This document shows positions 28,496-38,077 of a DNA stretch of 64,000 bases, one piece after another. How positions within the stretch are numbered: position 1 is the stretch's first letter; the number at the start of each line of letters is the position of its first letter. The DNA comes from JBEVJC01 sp040510375. Lineage in GTDB: Bacteria > Bacteroidota > Bacteroidia > Chitinophagales > Chitinophagaceae. The position numbers and the translations under genes are program-made. A model generated the notes under the pieces. That model saw only the letters and a list, made by a program, of their open reading frames with translations, searched no databases and was not told the DNA's origin. The stretch lies in NCBI GenBank assembly GCA_040510375.1, contig JBEVJC010000014.1, positions 124,001 to 188,000 on the forward strand. The letters are read 5' to 3'.

Positions 28496-29482
28496 TTATA
28501 ATTTGCCACCGGGAAATTCCTTGGGCAACCTCGCCCATTCTTCCATAGGAAGTGACCGGAAATATTCATAGGTAATCTTCAGTCCATCTTTGCGTTCGAT
28601 CTTTGGTTCCCAGTTAAGGATCGATTTCGCCTTGGTAATATCCGGCTGCCGTTGCTTCGGATCATCAACCGGCAGTGGTTTATAGACAATCTTTACCTTA
28701 TTTCCCGTGAGAGCCAGGATCTCTTCTGCAAAATCCTTCAGGCTTATTTCATTCGGGTTACCGATATTGACAGGCATGTCATAGTCGCTCAGCAACAAAC
28801 GGTAAATCCCTTCAATCAGGTCGTCTACATAACAAAAACTGCGCGTCTGAGAACCATCACCAAAAACGGTCATGTCCTCCCCTCTCAATGCCTGACCGAT
28901 AAATGCGGGTAATGCACGTCCGTCATTAAGCCGCATACGTGGCCCATATGTATTGAAGATCCGCACAATCCTTGTCTGTACTCCATGGAAGGTGTTATAA
29001 GCCCGTGTGATCGATTCCATATAACGTTTGGCTTCATCATAAACACCACGTGGACCAACAGGATTCACATTCCCCCAGTATTCTTCCGTTTGCGGATGAA
29101 CCATCGGATCCCCGTAAACCTCACTGGTAGATGCTACCAGCATCCTGGCGTTTTTGTTCTTTGCCAGGCCCAGGCAGTTATGTGTTCCCATTGCTCCCAC
29201 TTTAAGTGTCTGGATCGGGATTTTCAGGTAATCGATCGGACTGGCCGGCGATGCAAAGTGCATGATATAATCAATCTTGCCCGGTACATGTATAAACTTT
29301 GTTACATCGTGATGATAGAACTCAAACTGGGGCAGCTTAAACAGGTGTTCGATGTTCTTGAGGTCGCCGGTAATCAGGTTATCCATTGCGATTACGGCGT
29401 AACCTTCTTTAATAAAGCGGTCACACAGGTGCGAACCTAAAAATCCGGCCGCTCCTGTAATGAGTACTCTTTTTTGTGACAT
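28496..29482 (-). CDS. UDP-glucuronate decarboxylase (UDP-xylose synthase)
   Basis: 328 residues, extended SDR. The NAD motif TGAAGFLGSHL starts the protein, the catalytic pair is YDEAK, with the Ser/Thr in ASTSEVYG and the arginine-rich GDGSQTRSFCYVDDL. It converts UDP-glucuronate to UDP-xylose, the step after the upstream ugd product, 12 nt away. RIFNTYGPRM and the DRFIKEG start are typical of UXS proteins. Confidence 0.92.
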   Translation of the reverse strand: MSQKRVLITGAAGFLGSHLCDRFIKEGYAVIAMDNLITGDLKNIEHLFKLPQFEFYHHDVTKFIHVPGKIDYIMHFASPASPIDYLKIPIQTLKVGAMGTHNCLGLAKNKNARMLVASTSEVYGDPMVHPQTEEYWGNVNPVGPRGVYDEAKRYMESITRAYNTFHGVQTRIVRIFNTYGPRMRLNDGRALPAFIGQALRGEDMTVFGDGSQTRSFCYVDDLIEGIYRLLLSDYDMPVNIGNPNEISLKDFAEEILALTGNKVKIVYKPLPVDDPKQRQPDITKAKSILNWEPKIERKDGLKITYEYFRSLPMEEWARLPKEFPGGKL

Positions 29483-29494
29483 GCAGTTGGTTTT

Positions 29495-30805
29495 TTATTT
29501 AACGGAAATACGACCCACACTTTCATAATGGAACCCAAGATCGCGTATTGCGGTCACATCAAAAAGGTTACGTCCATCAAAAATTGCTTTGTTTTTCAGG
29601 CTGGATACAATCTTCAGGAAATCCGGTGTACGGAACTCGTTCCATTCTGTTGCAATGATCAGCGCATCTGCATTTTTAAGTGCTGCATACTGGTTATCGC
29701 AATAGGTGATCTTATCTCCGATGGTCTTTTTAACATTGGGCATTGCCTCCGGATCAAACGCGCATACTGTGGCGCCTGCTTCGGTGAGGGCATCGATCAT
29801 GTAAAGGGCCGGTGCTTCCCGGATATCATCAGTATTTGGTTTGAAGGCCAGTCCCCATAAAGCAAAATGTTTGCCTTTCAGGTTGTCCTTGAAATAGTTT
29901 TTGATCTTTGGCATCAGGTGCAGTTTCTGGTCTTCGTTAACTTCCATCACCGCATTGAGGATCTTGAAATCATACGATACTTCTGTAGATGATCTTACAA
30001 GTGCCTGTACATCTTTCGGGAAACAGCTGCCTCCGTAACCGATACCCGGGAACAGGAAACGTTTGCCGATCCGCTCATCACTACCAATACCGCGACGGAC
30101 CATATCCACATCAGCATTGAGCAATTCGCAGAGACGCGCGATCTCATTCATAAAAGAGATCTTCGTAGCAAGGAAAGAATTCGCAGCATACTTGGTAAGC
30201 TCCGCTGAACGGGTATCCATAAAGATCACGGGGTTACCCTGGCGGACAAACGGTGCATAAAGATCACCCATCAGTTTGCGGGCACGCTCCGAATCGGTGC
30301 CGATTACAACGCGGTCGGGTTTCATGAAATCGTCTACCGCTACCCCTTCACGAAGGAACTCAGGGTTCGACACCACATCAAATTCACCTTTGTAATTTTT
30401 AATGACGGCAGCATGTACTTTTTCTGCGGTACCAACAGGTACAGTGCTTTTATCAATAAGTACTTTATAGTCGGTCATGAGTTTACCCAGATCTTCCGCC
30501 ACCCCGAGAATATATTTCAGGTCGGCCGATCCGTCCTCTCCCGGAGGAGTTGGCAAGGCAAGGAAAATGATCTCCGCCTCTTTGATACCTGCGGCCAGGT
30601 CGGTGGTAAACTGAAGACGTTCTTCTTTCAGGTTCCGGAGAAACAATTTCTCCAGACCGGGCTCGTAAATAGTGATCTCCCCGTTTTTGAGTTTGTTTAC
30701 TTTATTGATATCAATATCAACACAGGTAACTGAGTTTCCTGTTTCAGCGAAACATGTTCCAGTTACAAGTCCTACGTATCCGGTTCCAACTACTGCGATC
30801 TTCAT
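29495..30805 (-). CDS. ugd: UDP-glucose 6-dehydrogenase
   Basis: 436 residues. It makes UDP-glucuronate from UDP-glucose with two NAD. The Rossmann motif GTGYVGLVTGTCFAE, the GSCFPKD catalytic Cys loop and the C-terminal WGLAFKPNTDDIREAP are all standard for Ugd. It is 12 nt from both neighbours and feeds the UDP-xylose synthase that follows. Confidence 0.95.
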   Translation of the reverse strand: MKIAVVGTGYVGLVTGTCFAETGNSVTCVDIDINKVNKLKNGEITIYEPGLEKLFLRNLKEERLQFTTDLAAGIKEAEIIFLALPTPPGEDGSADLKYILGVAEDLGKLMTDYKVLIDKSTVPVGTAEKVHAAVIKNYKGEFDVVSNPEFLREGVAVDDFMKPDRVVIGTDSERARKLMGDLYAPFVRQGNPVIFMDTRSAELTKYAANSFLATKISFMNEIARLCELLNADVDMVRRGIGSDERIGKRFLFPGIGYGGSCFPKDVQALVRSSTEVSYDFKILNAVMEVNEDQKLHLMPKIKNYFKDNLKGKHFALWGLAFKPNTDDIREAPALYMIDALTEAGATVCAFDPEAMPNVKKTIGDKITYCDNQYAALKNADALIIATEWNEFRTPDFLKIVSSLKNKAIFDGRNLFDVTAIRDLGFHYESVGRISVK

Positions 30806-30817
30806 GAATGTAAAATT

Positions 30818-31978
30818 TTATAAGGTTGATGATGATTTACCTAAAAATTCCAGGACTTTACCGGTGATAAATGTTTGTTGTGCCTCGTCGAGTTCCGTGT
30901 GGATTGGCAGGGAGATGACCTGTTCGGTCAGCCTGTCCGTCACCGGTAATTCAATTTTGGGAGCACCGGATTGGTCAAACATTTTTTGCCTGTGTCCAGG
31001 CACCGGATAATAGATCATGGAAGGAATGCCTGCCGAAGCAAGGAATTCCTGCAGTTCGTTGCGTAAAGTGGCGGTGTGGTTTCTGTCGGTGAGTTTTAAG
31101 GTATATTGATGGAATACGTGGTGGCTGTATGGTGCCCTGACCGGTACTTCCAGTCGGGATTCGCCGGCAAAAGTTTTATCATAGAAATCAGCAGCAGCGC
31201 GGCGTGCAGCGATATACTGATCAAGGTGACGGAGTTTGATATCAAGGATTGCAGCCTGGATGGTATCAAGGCGGCTGTTACATCCCACTATATCATGGTA
31301 ATAACGTCTTTTCTGTCCGTGGTTGGCAATCATGGTCATTTTTTCAGCCAGCTCATCATCATTGGTAAACAAAGCGCCGCCATCACCGAAGGCACCCAGG
31401 TTTTTTGATGGATAAAAAGAGGTTGCTGAAATATGACCGATCGATCCTGTTTTCTTTTTAGTACCATCTTTATATGTATAAACCGATCCGATCGCCTGGG
31501 CATTATCTTCAATAACCGCCAGCTTATATCTTCCGGCGATCTCCATTATCTCTTCCATCGGGGCGGCATGACCATAAAGATGAACCGGGACAATTGCCTT
31601 TGTTTTCGGGGTAATCGCTTTTTCCAGTGAAATCGGATCCATACAGAAAGTTTCGGGATCCACTTCCACAAAAACAGGGGTCAGGCGGAGTAATGCGATC
31701 ACCTCCGTTGTGGCAACATAGGTAAACGAAGGAGTAATAACCTCATCACCTGGTTGCAGTCCCAGGGCCATCATGGCAATCTGCAGGGCGTCTGTTCCGT
31801 TGGCGCAGGGGATCGTGTGCTTTACACCAAGGTATAGCGACAGGTTTGCGGCCAGGTCCCGGACCGGCTTGCCATTAATAAACGCAGAACTCTCCATTAC
31901 ATCAATAACGGCTTTATCTACTTCAGTCTTTATCTTGCGATACTGCGTCTGCGTATCGACCATTTGAATGGGGCGCAT
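30818..31978 (-). CDS. DegT/DnrJ/EryC1/StrS aminotransferase
   Basis: 386 residues, PLP-dependent sugar aminotransferase. The PLP lysine is in SFYPSKNLGAFGDGGA; the N-terminal QTQYRKIKTEVDKA and CANGTDALQIAM are characteristic. It adds an amino group to a keto nucleotide sugar, as WbpE does for UDP-3-keto-GlcNAcA. The dehydrogenase later in the operon fits such a pathway, but the matching oxidase (WbpB) and acetyltransferase (WbpD) are absent here. First gene of the five-gene operon. Confidence 0.88.
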   Translation of the reverse strand: MRPIQMVDTQTQYRKIKTEVDKAVIDVMESSAFINGKPVRDLAANLSLYLGVKHTIPCANGTDALQIAMMALGLQPGDEVITPSFTYVATTEVIALLRLTPVFVEVDPETFCMDPISLEKAITPKTKAIVPVHLYGHAAPMEEIMEIAGRYKLAVIEDNAQAIGSVYTYKDGTKKKTGSIGHISATSFYPSKNLGAFGDGGALFTNDDELAEKMTMIANHGQKRRYYHDIVGCNSRLDTIQAAILDIKLRHLDQYIAARRAAADFYDKTFAGESRLEVPVRAPYSHHVFHQYTLKLTDRNHTATLRNELQEFLASAGIPSMIYYPVPGHRQKMFDQSGAPKIELPVTDRLTEQVISLPIHTELDEAQQTFITGKVLEFLGKSSSTL

Positions 31979-32070
31979 AAACTATTTTCTTTGGGAAAAA
32001 ATCCAGACAGAAGCAAACGTGAGAGCACATTTTCACATTCGGCTTTTGGACTATGGGTTAAAATGTGTCG

Positions 32071-32078
32071 CAAAAATA
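32071..32078 (-). promoter_or_regulatory. -7 element of the nucleotide-sugar operon
   Basis: TATTTTTG on the minus strand, 92 nt before the aminotransferase ATG. No good TTG is found at the right distance upstream. Confidence 0.4.
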
Positions 32079-32102
32079 GTAAAATACGGGTAGTTTCCCA
32101 GA

Positions 32103-32130
32103 TTGACTTTACATTTGCCTTTTACGTTTA
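32103..32130 (+). promoter_or_regulatory. Putative promoter of waaA
   Basis: TTG (32103-32105), 17 nt spacer, TACGTTTA (32123-32130), one base from TAnnTTTG. It ends 21 nt before the proposed TTG start. Confidence 0.4.
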
Positions 32131-32151
32131 GAATCAAGCAAATAACAACAA

Positions 32152-33402
32152 TTGGGAGTATTCATATACAACGTTTTTCTCTTTTTTATGCGGGTTGGGA
32201 TCGGGTTCGCATCCCTTTTTAATCCCAAGGCAAAACAATGGATCCGGGGCAGGAGGGGCATATTCGACCAGCTGGAAAAAGCCTTCACTTCAGAAAAACC
32301 CGTTATCTGGGTACATTGCGCATCCCTGGGAGAGTTTGAACAGGGTCGGCCGCTTATTGAAGCACTTCGGGAAAAATACGCAGATCACCAGGTTCTGCTC
32401 ACTTTCTTCTCGCCCTCGGGTTATGAAAACCGGAAGAACTATACCGGAGCCGACCATGTATTCTACCTTCCTGCAGACGGACCCGCCAATGCCCGCCGGT
32501 TTCTGGAAATCGTAAAACCTTCACTCGTGGTGTTTGTGAAGTATGAGTTCTGGTATTACTACCTCAAAAAAATCAAATACCGCAATATCCCGCTGATCCT
32601 GGTATCCGCCTTGTTCTGGGAAAAAATGTCTTTTTTTAAATGGTACGGTGTTATCCAACGCAAAATGCTCTCCCGTTTCGATCACCTGTTTGTGCAGAAC
32701 GATGAATCAAAACGTTTGCTGGGAATCATTGGCCTGGGTTCTATCACAACTGTAAGCGGTGATACCCGATTCGACCGGGTATCCACAATCGCATTGGCTG
32801 CTACTCCCCTCCCGGTTGTGGAGCGTTTTATCGGACAATCCGGAAAGGTGATCATTGCGGGCAGCACATGGCCACCGGATGAACAATTACTCAGCAGTAT
32901 CATGCAGATGGGCGGATCCGAATGGAAGCTGGTAATCGCCCCCCATGAGATCGGTGCCAAACACCTGGCACAGGTAAAGAAAATATTTCCGGAAGCAGTT
33001 TATTACACCGATGCAGAGAAAGGTGCGGCAACAGGGAGAATACTGGTGATTGACAATATTGGTATGTTATCACGACTGTACCAGTATGCCTATATAAGTT
33101 ATATCGGCGGTGGTTTTGGAAAAGGGATCCACAATACACTGGAGGCCGCTGTTTTTGGCAGGCCTGTTTTTTTTGGACCGGAATATAAAAAATTTAAGGA
33201 AGCTTTCGATCTGATCAATGCAGGCGCGGCTTTCAGCGTACACGATGCAGATGAAATGTTTCAACAGCTGCAGCTTTTTGAAAAGGACCAGGTACTCTGG
33301 AAGAGCAGCGGCGACAAGGCCCGAAGTTATGTTTCAGGTAACAGGGGTGCGACCGGAAAAATCCTTGACTACATTGAAGGGAAAAGATTTTTGAAACTCT
33401 GA
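32152..33402 (+). CDS. waaA: 3-deoxy-D-manno-octulosonic acid (Kdo) transferase
   Basis: 416 residues. WaaA adds Kdo to lipid A precursor at the inner membrane. Motifs: N-terminal membrane anchor (VFLFFMRVGIGFASLF), WVHCASLGEFEQGRPLIE with the catalytic Glu, VFVKYEFWYYYL, and the GT-B C-terminal half with GGGFGKGIHNTLEA. The start is a TTG at 32152, since no ATG lies upstream in frame and the N-terminal sequence matches family starts. It ends one base before the convergent hypothetical gene. Confidence 0.93.
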   Translation: MGVFIYNVFLFFMRVGIGFASLFNPKAKQWIRGRRGIFDQLEKAFTSEKPVIWVHCASLGEFEQGRPLIEALREKYADHQVLLTFFSPSGYENRKNYTGADHVFYLPADGPANARRFLEIVKPSLVVFVKYEFWYYYLKKIKYRNIPLILVSALFWEKMSFFKWYGVIQRKMLSRFDHLFVQNDESKRLLGIIGLGSITTVSGDTRFDRVSTIALAATPLPVVERFIGQSGKVIIAGSTWPPDEQLLSSIMQMGGSEWKLVIAPHEIGAKHLAQVKKIFPEAVYYTDAEKGAATGRILVIDNIGMLSRLYQYAYISYIGGGFGKGIHNTLEAAVFGRPVFFGPEYKKFKEAFDLINAGAAFSVHDADEMFQQLQLFEKDQVLWKSSGDKARSYVSGNRGATGKILDYIEGKRFLKL

Positions 33403-34119
33403 TCAGATCGAAGAAAAACGTCTTTTAACCAGTTGGTCGAAATGGAGCACGACCTGGTTTTCGGGATTCCAGCCCAGCTTTGTTTTCAGCTCACGGGTGA
33501 TCCAGTATTCGGCTTCGGGGAAAATATTAAAGCCATTAATGGTTTTGATACTGCGTTCATACATCACTTCGTCACCACGGAAAAGTTCATTGATAAATGA
33601 GAACCGGTCATTGATACCAATTGCTTTGCGGAGATCCTTTACCGGCGACTCTTTTAAAATCTCCAGCAGTTCGGTCTTACCCTGTTTCAGTTTATCATTC
33701 AGTGATTCACCACCACGCGACTGATCATTGACCTGCTGTGATAGTGTAGGGATTTCAAGTAATGGATCGAAGACCATATCCAGTTGTCCGTTCTCCTGCA
33801 CGATAGAAAGTTTACCATCATCAACCAGTACTGTTTCAGTCTCTGGTTTTTCGTCTGCAGATATAACCTGGCTCTGCATGGCAACTGATGGACGCTCTTC
33901 TTTTGGGTGAGGCGCATATTTGTTATAGATATCTGCCGGAATATTTGCAGGCATTACTACGGAAACCTTTGATGAGCCAAGACTGCGTGGAGATGCCGGT
34001 GCGGAGTTAATCAGTAATTCCTGTTGCAGCTGATTTACCGTCACAAGCATATCAGCAGCCGAGGCTTGACCTTCACGTTGTTCTTTTAATTTATCAATCA
34101 AAGCCTGTATTCGTTCCAT
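33403..34119 (-). CDS. Conserved hypothetical protein
   Basis: 238 residues from MERIQALIDKLKEQ (an earlier Met at 34158 is less likely). A helical N-terminus is followed by a low-complexity middle (about 45-130) and a C-terminal domain with FSFINELFRGDEVMYERSI and a WITRELKTKLGW segment. I know this type only as a Bacteroidota hypothetical. No signal peptide or membrane segment. Confidence 0.7.
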   Translation of the reverse strand: MERIQALIDKLKEQREGQASAADMLVTVNQLQQELLINSAPASPRSLGSSKVSVVMPANIPADIYNKYAPHPKEERPSVAMQSQVISADEKPETETVLVDDGKLSIVQENGQLDMVFDPLLEIPTLSQQVNDQSRGGESLNDKLKQGKTELLEILKESPVKDLRKAIGINDRFSFINELFRGDEVMYERSIKTINGFNIFPEAEYWITRELKTKLGWNPENQVVLHFDQLVKRRFSSI

Positions 34120-34204
34120 TATGTTATTTTTGGACCAGCTTCTTAAAAGTACAAACACTTTGCCAATTTATTGAATAGTAGTTCCGGAAATTAAAACCTT
34201 AACA

Positions 34205-34777
34205 ATGTTTATTGAGCCCAATCTGAGGGGAGACAGGCGTGGATGGATCGAAGTGATATGTGGATCGATGTTCAGTGGTAAGACGGAAGAGTTGATCCGG
34301 AGACTAAAACGGGTGAAGATCGCCAACCTCAAAGTGGAGATCTTTAAACCATCGATTGATAAAAGATATGATGAATTCAATATTGTTTCACACGATACGA
34401 GTTCGATCCTTTCCACACCAATTGACAATTCACAAAAAATCCTTCTCCTGGCGCAAGGTATGGATGTTATAGGAATTGACGAGGCCCAGTTTTTTGATGA
34501 TTCCCTGCCAGATGTCTGCGATGAACTGGCTTATAGGGGTATGCGGGTAATTGTGGCCGGCCTTGACATGGATTTTACCGGCAAACCCTTCGGGCAAATG
34601 CCATTTATCATGGCCAAGGCCGACTATGTAACCAAACTTCACGCGATCTGCGTAATATGCGGGAATATTGCCAACTATTCTTATCGTAAAATTCCCAACG
34701 ACGAGCAGGTAATGCTGGGTGCGAGGGATGTTTATGAGCCCCGCTGCCGGATCTGCTACAATGATTATAAGGATTGA
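34205..34777 (+). CDS. tdk: Thymidine kinase
   Basis: 190 residues, type II thymidine kinase, salvaging thymidine to dTMP. The P-loop GSMFSGKT (residues 20-27), the DEAQFF motif with catalytic Glu, and the zinc-binding CVIC and CRIC pairs are present. The stop overlaps the TTG start of ccmB by 4 nt. Confidence 0.95.
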   Translation: MFIEPNLRGDRRGWIEVICGSMFSGKTEELIRRLKRVKIANLKVEIFKPSIDKRYDEFNIVSHDTSSILSTPIDNSQKILLLAQGMDVIGIDEAQFFDDSLPDVCDELAYRGMRVIVAGLDMDFTGKPFGQMPFIMAKADYVTKLHAICVICGNIANYSYRKIPNDEQVMLGARDVYEPRCRICYNDYKD

Positions 34778-35484
34778 CGACCGGTAGCCAGAATGAATAT
34801 AAAAAATTAACAACTAAATTTTCAGTTATCCGCTCCTTAACACAGATATGGACTCTTTTCAAAAAAGACCTGTTGCTGGAAATCCGCCAGCAGTATAGCT
34901 TTTATGGTATCCTGCTCTATATCGGCGCCACCATTTTTGTGCTGTTCCTGGGTATTGATGAACCGGAAGAAAAAGTCTGGAACGGCCTGTTCTGGGTGAT
35001 CCAGCTGTTTATCTGCATCAACGCCGTGGCCAAAAGTTTTTTGCAGGAAAGCCGTGGCCGGATGCTTTATTTCTATTCCATCGCAAGCCCGGGCAATTTT
35101 GTGCTGGCCAAACTGCTTTTCAATACCCTGCTGATGGTGGTAATGAGCCTGCTGAGTCTCCTGCTTTTCTCGCTTTTCCTTGGTTATCCGGTGGTGCGCA
35201 CGGGGCCGTTCGTGGGACTGGTTTTACTGGGCGGATGGAGTCTCAGCCTCATCTTTACCTTCCTGGCGGCTATTGCGGCCAGGGCACAGCAGAATGCCGC
35301 CATCATGGCCGTTCTCGGTTTCCCCCTTATTGTACCGCAACTGATCCTCCTGATGAAGATCAGCAATGCCACTTTTAACCCCCTGCTCTCCCTCCATGCC
35401 AGTAATATCCTGCTGCTTGGTGCACTTGATGTGCTGGTTATCCTGCTGGCTGTCATCCTTTTTCCATTTTTATGGAAAGACTGA
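34774..35484 (+). CDS. ccmB: Heme exporter membrane protein CcmB
   Basis: 236 residues with six membrane helices. CcmB is the channel part of the CcmABC(D) heme handling complex for cytochrome c maturation. The core begins at IWTLFKKDLLLEIRQQYSFYGILLY. No ATG is available; the TTG at 34774 overlaps the tdk stop as TTGA, a normal 4-nt coupling overlap, and gives an N-terminal extension of about 25 residues. The ATPase gene ccmA is not next to it. Confidence 0.85.
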   Translation: MTTGSQNEYKKLTTKFSVIRSLTQIWTLFKKDLLLEIRQQYSFYGILLYIGATIFVLFLGIDEPEEKVWNGLFWVIQLFICINAVAKSFLQESRGRMLYFYSIASPGNFVLAKLLFNTLLMVVMSLLSLLLFSLFLGYPVVRTGPFVGLVLLGGWSLSLIFTFLAAIAARAQQNAAIMAVLGFPLIVPQLILLMKISNATFNPLLSLHASNILLLGALDVLVILLAVILFPFLWKD

Positions 35485-35548
35485 TTTTATTCACCCATCC
35501 CTGCTTAATTTTGCGCCATTATTCTATGCCCTCCTGACAGGCAAACCG

Positions 35549-36259
35549 ATGAGCAACACAAAAAATTATATGTACAGATCGTGGTGGAAGATCCTGAGTG
35601 TAGTGCTCCTCGTTTATACGTTTACTGCCGGTTTACTGCTGAAGGTTCCCCACTTGCCGGCCCTCGAAGAAACGATCCGTAATCTTTACTTCCACGTTTG
35701 TATGTGGTTTGCCATGATGATCCTTTTTACCGTGTCGGTTATCAACGGGATCAAATACCTGCGCACATTTAATATCCGGTATGATATTATCTCCAGGCAA
35801 TATGCCACCACCGGTATCGTGCTCGGATTACTGGGTTATGCAACCGGTGCTATCTGGATGAGTTATACCTGGGCCGATCCCAATAATCCCGCCTTTCAGT
35901 CGTTCGGGGCACTGGCCCGCGAACCTAAACTCATTGGCACGGCCGTAGCACTGCTGATCTATTTTGCTTACCTGGTATTGCGGGATTCAATCGCCGACAT
36001 GGACAAACGCGCACGTATCAGCGCGGTCTACAACATATTCGCATATGCAATGTTATTCCCTTCTATCTGGATCGTGCCGAGGTTATTGCCAAGTCTGCAT
36101 CCGGGACAGGAAGGAAATCCTGCCATGAACTTCAAGGATGTAGATTCAAGCATGCGCGTGGTGTTTTATCCTGCAGTGATCGGATGGACATTACTGGGGG
36201 TCTGGATCACCACTATCAAGATCAGGATCGGATTGCTCAAGGAAAAAAAATGGCAATGA
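35549..36259 (+). CDS. ccmC: Heme exporter protein CcmC
   Basis: 236 residues from MSNTKNYMYRSWWKI. Six helices and the WWD-type domain of the CcmC/CcsA family: YFHVCMWFAMM (first His ligand), the GAIWMSYTWADPN tryptophan-rich loop and a later conserved His (LPSLHPGQEG). It hands heme to CcmE on the periplasmic side. Stop overlaps the ccmD start by 4 nt. Confidence 0.93.
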   Translation: MSNTKNYMYRSWWKILSVVLLVYTFTAGLLLKVPHLPALEETIRNLYFHVCMWFAMMILFTVSVINGIKYLRTFNIRYDIISRQYATTGIVLGLLGYATGAIWMSYTWADPNNPAFQSFGALAREPKLIGTAVALLIYFAYLVLRDSIADMDKRARISAVYNIFAYAMLFPSIWIVPRLLPSLHPGQEGNPAMNFKDVDSSMRVVFYPAVIGWTLLGVWITTIKIRIGLLKEKKWQ

Positions 36260-36477
36260 AAAAATCAGCAAAAATCTTCTTTCTTTTATTGACCGGTATA
36301 CTGTCCATCGGACGGCTCGCTGCCCAGGGTGGTGAAACTTCAGGTGGACTGGACCAGACCATGCGCAGCAGCGGCCGGATCTATGTAGTTGTTGCCGTCA
36401 TGCTCACCATCCTCGCCGGACTTATTATCTATCTTATCCGGCTCGACCGCAAGATCACCCGTCTTGAAAAAGAATAA
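36256..36477 (+). CDS. ccmD: CcmD-family small membrane protein
   Basis: 73 residues. The ATG at 36256 overlaps the ccmC stop as ATGA. The first 20 residues look like a signal peptide (ending LAAQ) and one further helix (VVVAVMLTILAGLIIYLI) is followed by a charged tail, as in CcmD proteins. It stabilises the CcmC/CcmE complex. Family membership rests on shape and context. Confidence 0.8.
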   Translation: MKKSAKIFFLLLTGILSIGRLAAQGGETSGGLDQTMRSSGRIYVVVAVMLTILAGLIIYLIRLDRKITRLEKE

Positions 36478-36572
36478 CAACATATTAATGCACAAACTAT
36501 ACGGTGCCGGTTGATGCCTGTTAGTTTTGCATTTCGTACATAGCTTGCATTTGAAAAACAAAAATTACCAAC

Positions 36573-37991
36573 ATGTCAGACAAACAGTACAGTTTCTTTG
36601 GAGCAGTAGAAAAAAGCTTCGATAAAGCTGCCGGTTTCACCAAATGGGATCCGGGTATCTTAGAACAGATCAAGGCCTGTAACGCAATCTATAGTATGAA
36701 GTTTCCCCTGAAGAGGGACGACGGATCGATCGATGTGATCGAGGCTTACCGGGTTCAGCACTCACACCATAAAACACCCTGCAAGGGCGGGATCCGTTTT
36801 GCAGCCGAGGTTAACCAGGACGAAGTAATGGCACTGGCTGCACTTATGACCTACAAATGCGCCATCGTAAACGTTCCCTTTGGTGGTGGTAAAGGCGGGA
36901 TCAAGATCAATCCTCGCGATTACTCCGAGTTCGAACTGGAAAAAATTACCAGACGTTATACATCCGAACTGATCAAGAAAAAATTTATCGGACCAGGTAC
37001 CGATGTTCCCGCACCCGACTACGGAACCGGTGAACGTGAAATGGCCTGGATCCTCGATACCTATGCTACCATGCACCCGGGTGAAATTGATTCCGGTGGC
37101 TGCGTTACCGGTAAACCGGTTTCACAGGGTGGCGTTCGCGGCCGGCGCGAAGCAACCGGACTGGGTGTATTCTTTGGCCTACGTGAGGTTTGTAATATGT
37201 CCGATATTATGGCCAAACTGGGACTGACTACCGGTGTTGAAGGTAAACGGATCGTAGTTCAGGGACTGGGTAATGTGGGCTACCATACCGCCAAGTTCTT
37301 CCAGGATGCGGGTGCTGTTATTGTTGGACTGGCAGAATACGAAGGTGCTATCTATGACCCCAACGGCCTCGATGTAGATGAAGTATTCAACCACCGGAAG
37401 ATCACCAAATCGATCCTGAATTTCCGTACTGCAGTAAACCTTGAAAAAAATACTGACGCACTGGAACTCGAATGTGATATCCTGATCCCTGCTGCATTGG
37501 AAAATGTAATCAATGCTGCCAATGCGCCAAAGGTTAAAGCCAAAATCGTAGGTGAGGCAGCAAACGGCCCACTTACACCAGAGGCAGATGAGATCCTTAC
37601 TGCACTGGGCGTTATTGTTGTTCCGGATATGTACCTCAACGCAGGTGGTGTAACCGTTTCCTATTTCGAATGGTTGAAAAACCTCAGCCACGTTCGTTAC
37701 GGACGGATGGAAAAACGGTTTAATGAAAACATGAATGCCCATATCGTATCACAGATCGAACGCATGTCGAATGTTAAAATGGGTACCAAGGAAAAAGAAT
37801 ATATCGTTCATGGTGCCGACGAAGTTGATCTTGTATACAGCGGTCTTGAAGAAACAATGGTAACGGCCACCCGCGAGATCATGAATGAATGGAACAATAA
37901 TCCATCTATTCCCGATATGCGGACCGCAGCCTATGTTGTTGCTATCAATAAAGTGGCAACCAGCTACGCCGAACTGGGTATCTTCCCCTAG
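36573..37991 (+). CDS. gdhA: Glu/Leu/Phe/Val dehydrogenase (glutamate dehydrogenase)
   Basis: 472 residues. Oxidative deamination or reductive amination of glutamate with NAD(P). Substrate site KGGIRF and catalytic Lys region VPFGGGKGGI, TDVPAPDYGTGEREMAWI, and Rossmann GLGNVGYHTA are present. A -7 box TAGTTTTG lies at 36522-36529, 44 nt before the ATG, with no good -33. The gene is convergent with the OmpA gene and shares a terminator. Confidence 0.92.
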   Translation: MSDKQYSFFGAVEKSFDKAAGFTKWDPGILEQIKACNAIYSMKFPLKRDDGSIDVIEAYRVQHSHHKTPCKGGIRFAAEVNQDEVMALAALMTYKCAIVNVPFGGGKGGIKINPRDYSEFELEKITRRYTSELIKKKFIGPGTDVPAPDYGTGEREMAWILDTYATMHPGEIDSGGCVTGKPVSQGGVRGRREATGLGVFFGLREVCNMSDIMAKLGLTTGVEGKRIVVQGLGNVGYHTAKFFQDAGAVIVGLAEYEGAIYDPNGLDVDEVFNHRKITKSILNFRTAVNLEKNTDALELECDILIPAALENVINAANAPKVKAKIVGEAANGPLTPEADEILTALGVIVVPDMYLNAGGVTVSYFEWLKNLSHVRYGRMEKRFNENMNAHIVSQIERMSNVKMGTKEKEYIVHGADEVDLVYSGLEETMVTATREIMNEWNNNPSIPDMRTAAYVVAINKVATSYAELGIFP

Positions 37992-38010
37992 CAGAAATAA
38001 ATTTGTACGC

Positions 38011-38044
38011 AAAAAAACCCTGACCAACTGGCCAGGGTTTTTTA
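38011..38044. terminator. Bidirectional terminator between gdhA and the OmpA gene
   Basis: AAAAACCCTG...CAGGGTTTTT with a short interrupted loop; A run on one side and T run on the other allow use in both directions. Confidence 0.8.
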
Positions 38045-38077
38045 TTATAAGTCAGGCCAGACAGGCCTCACAGTTAA

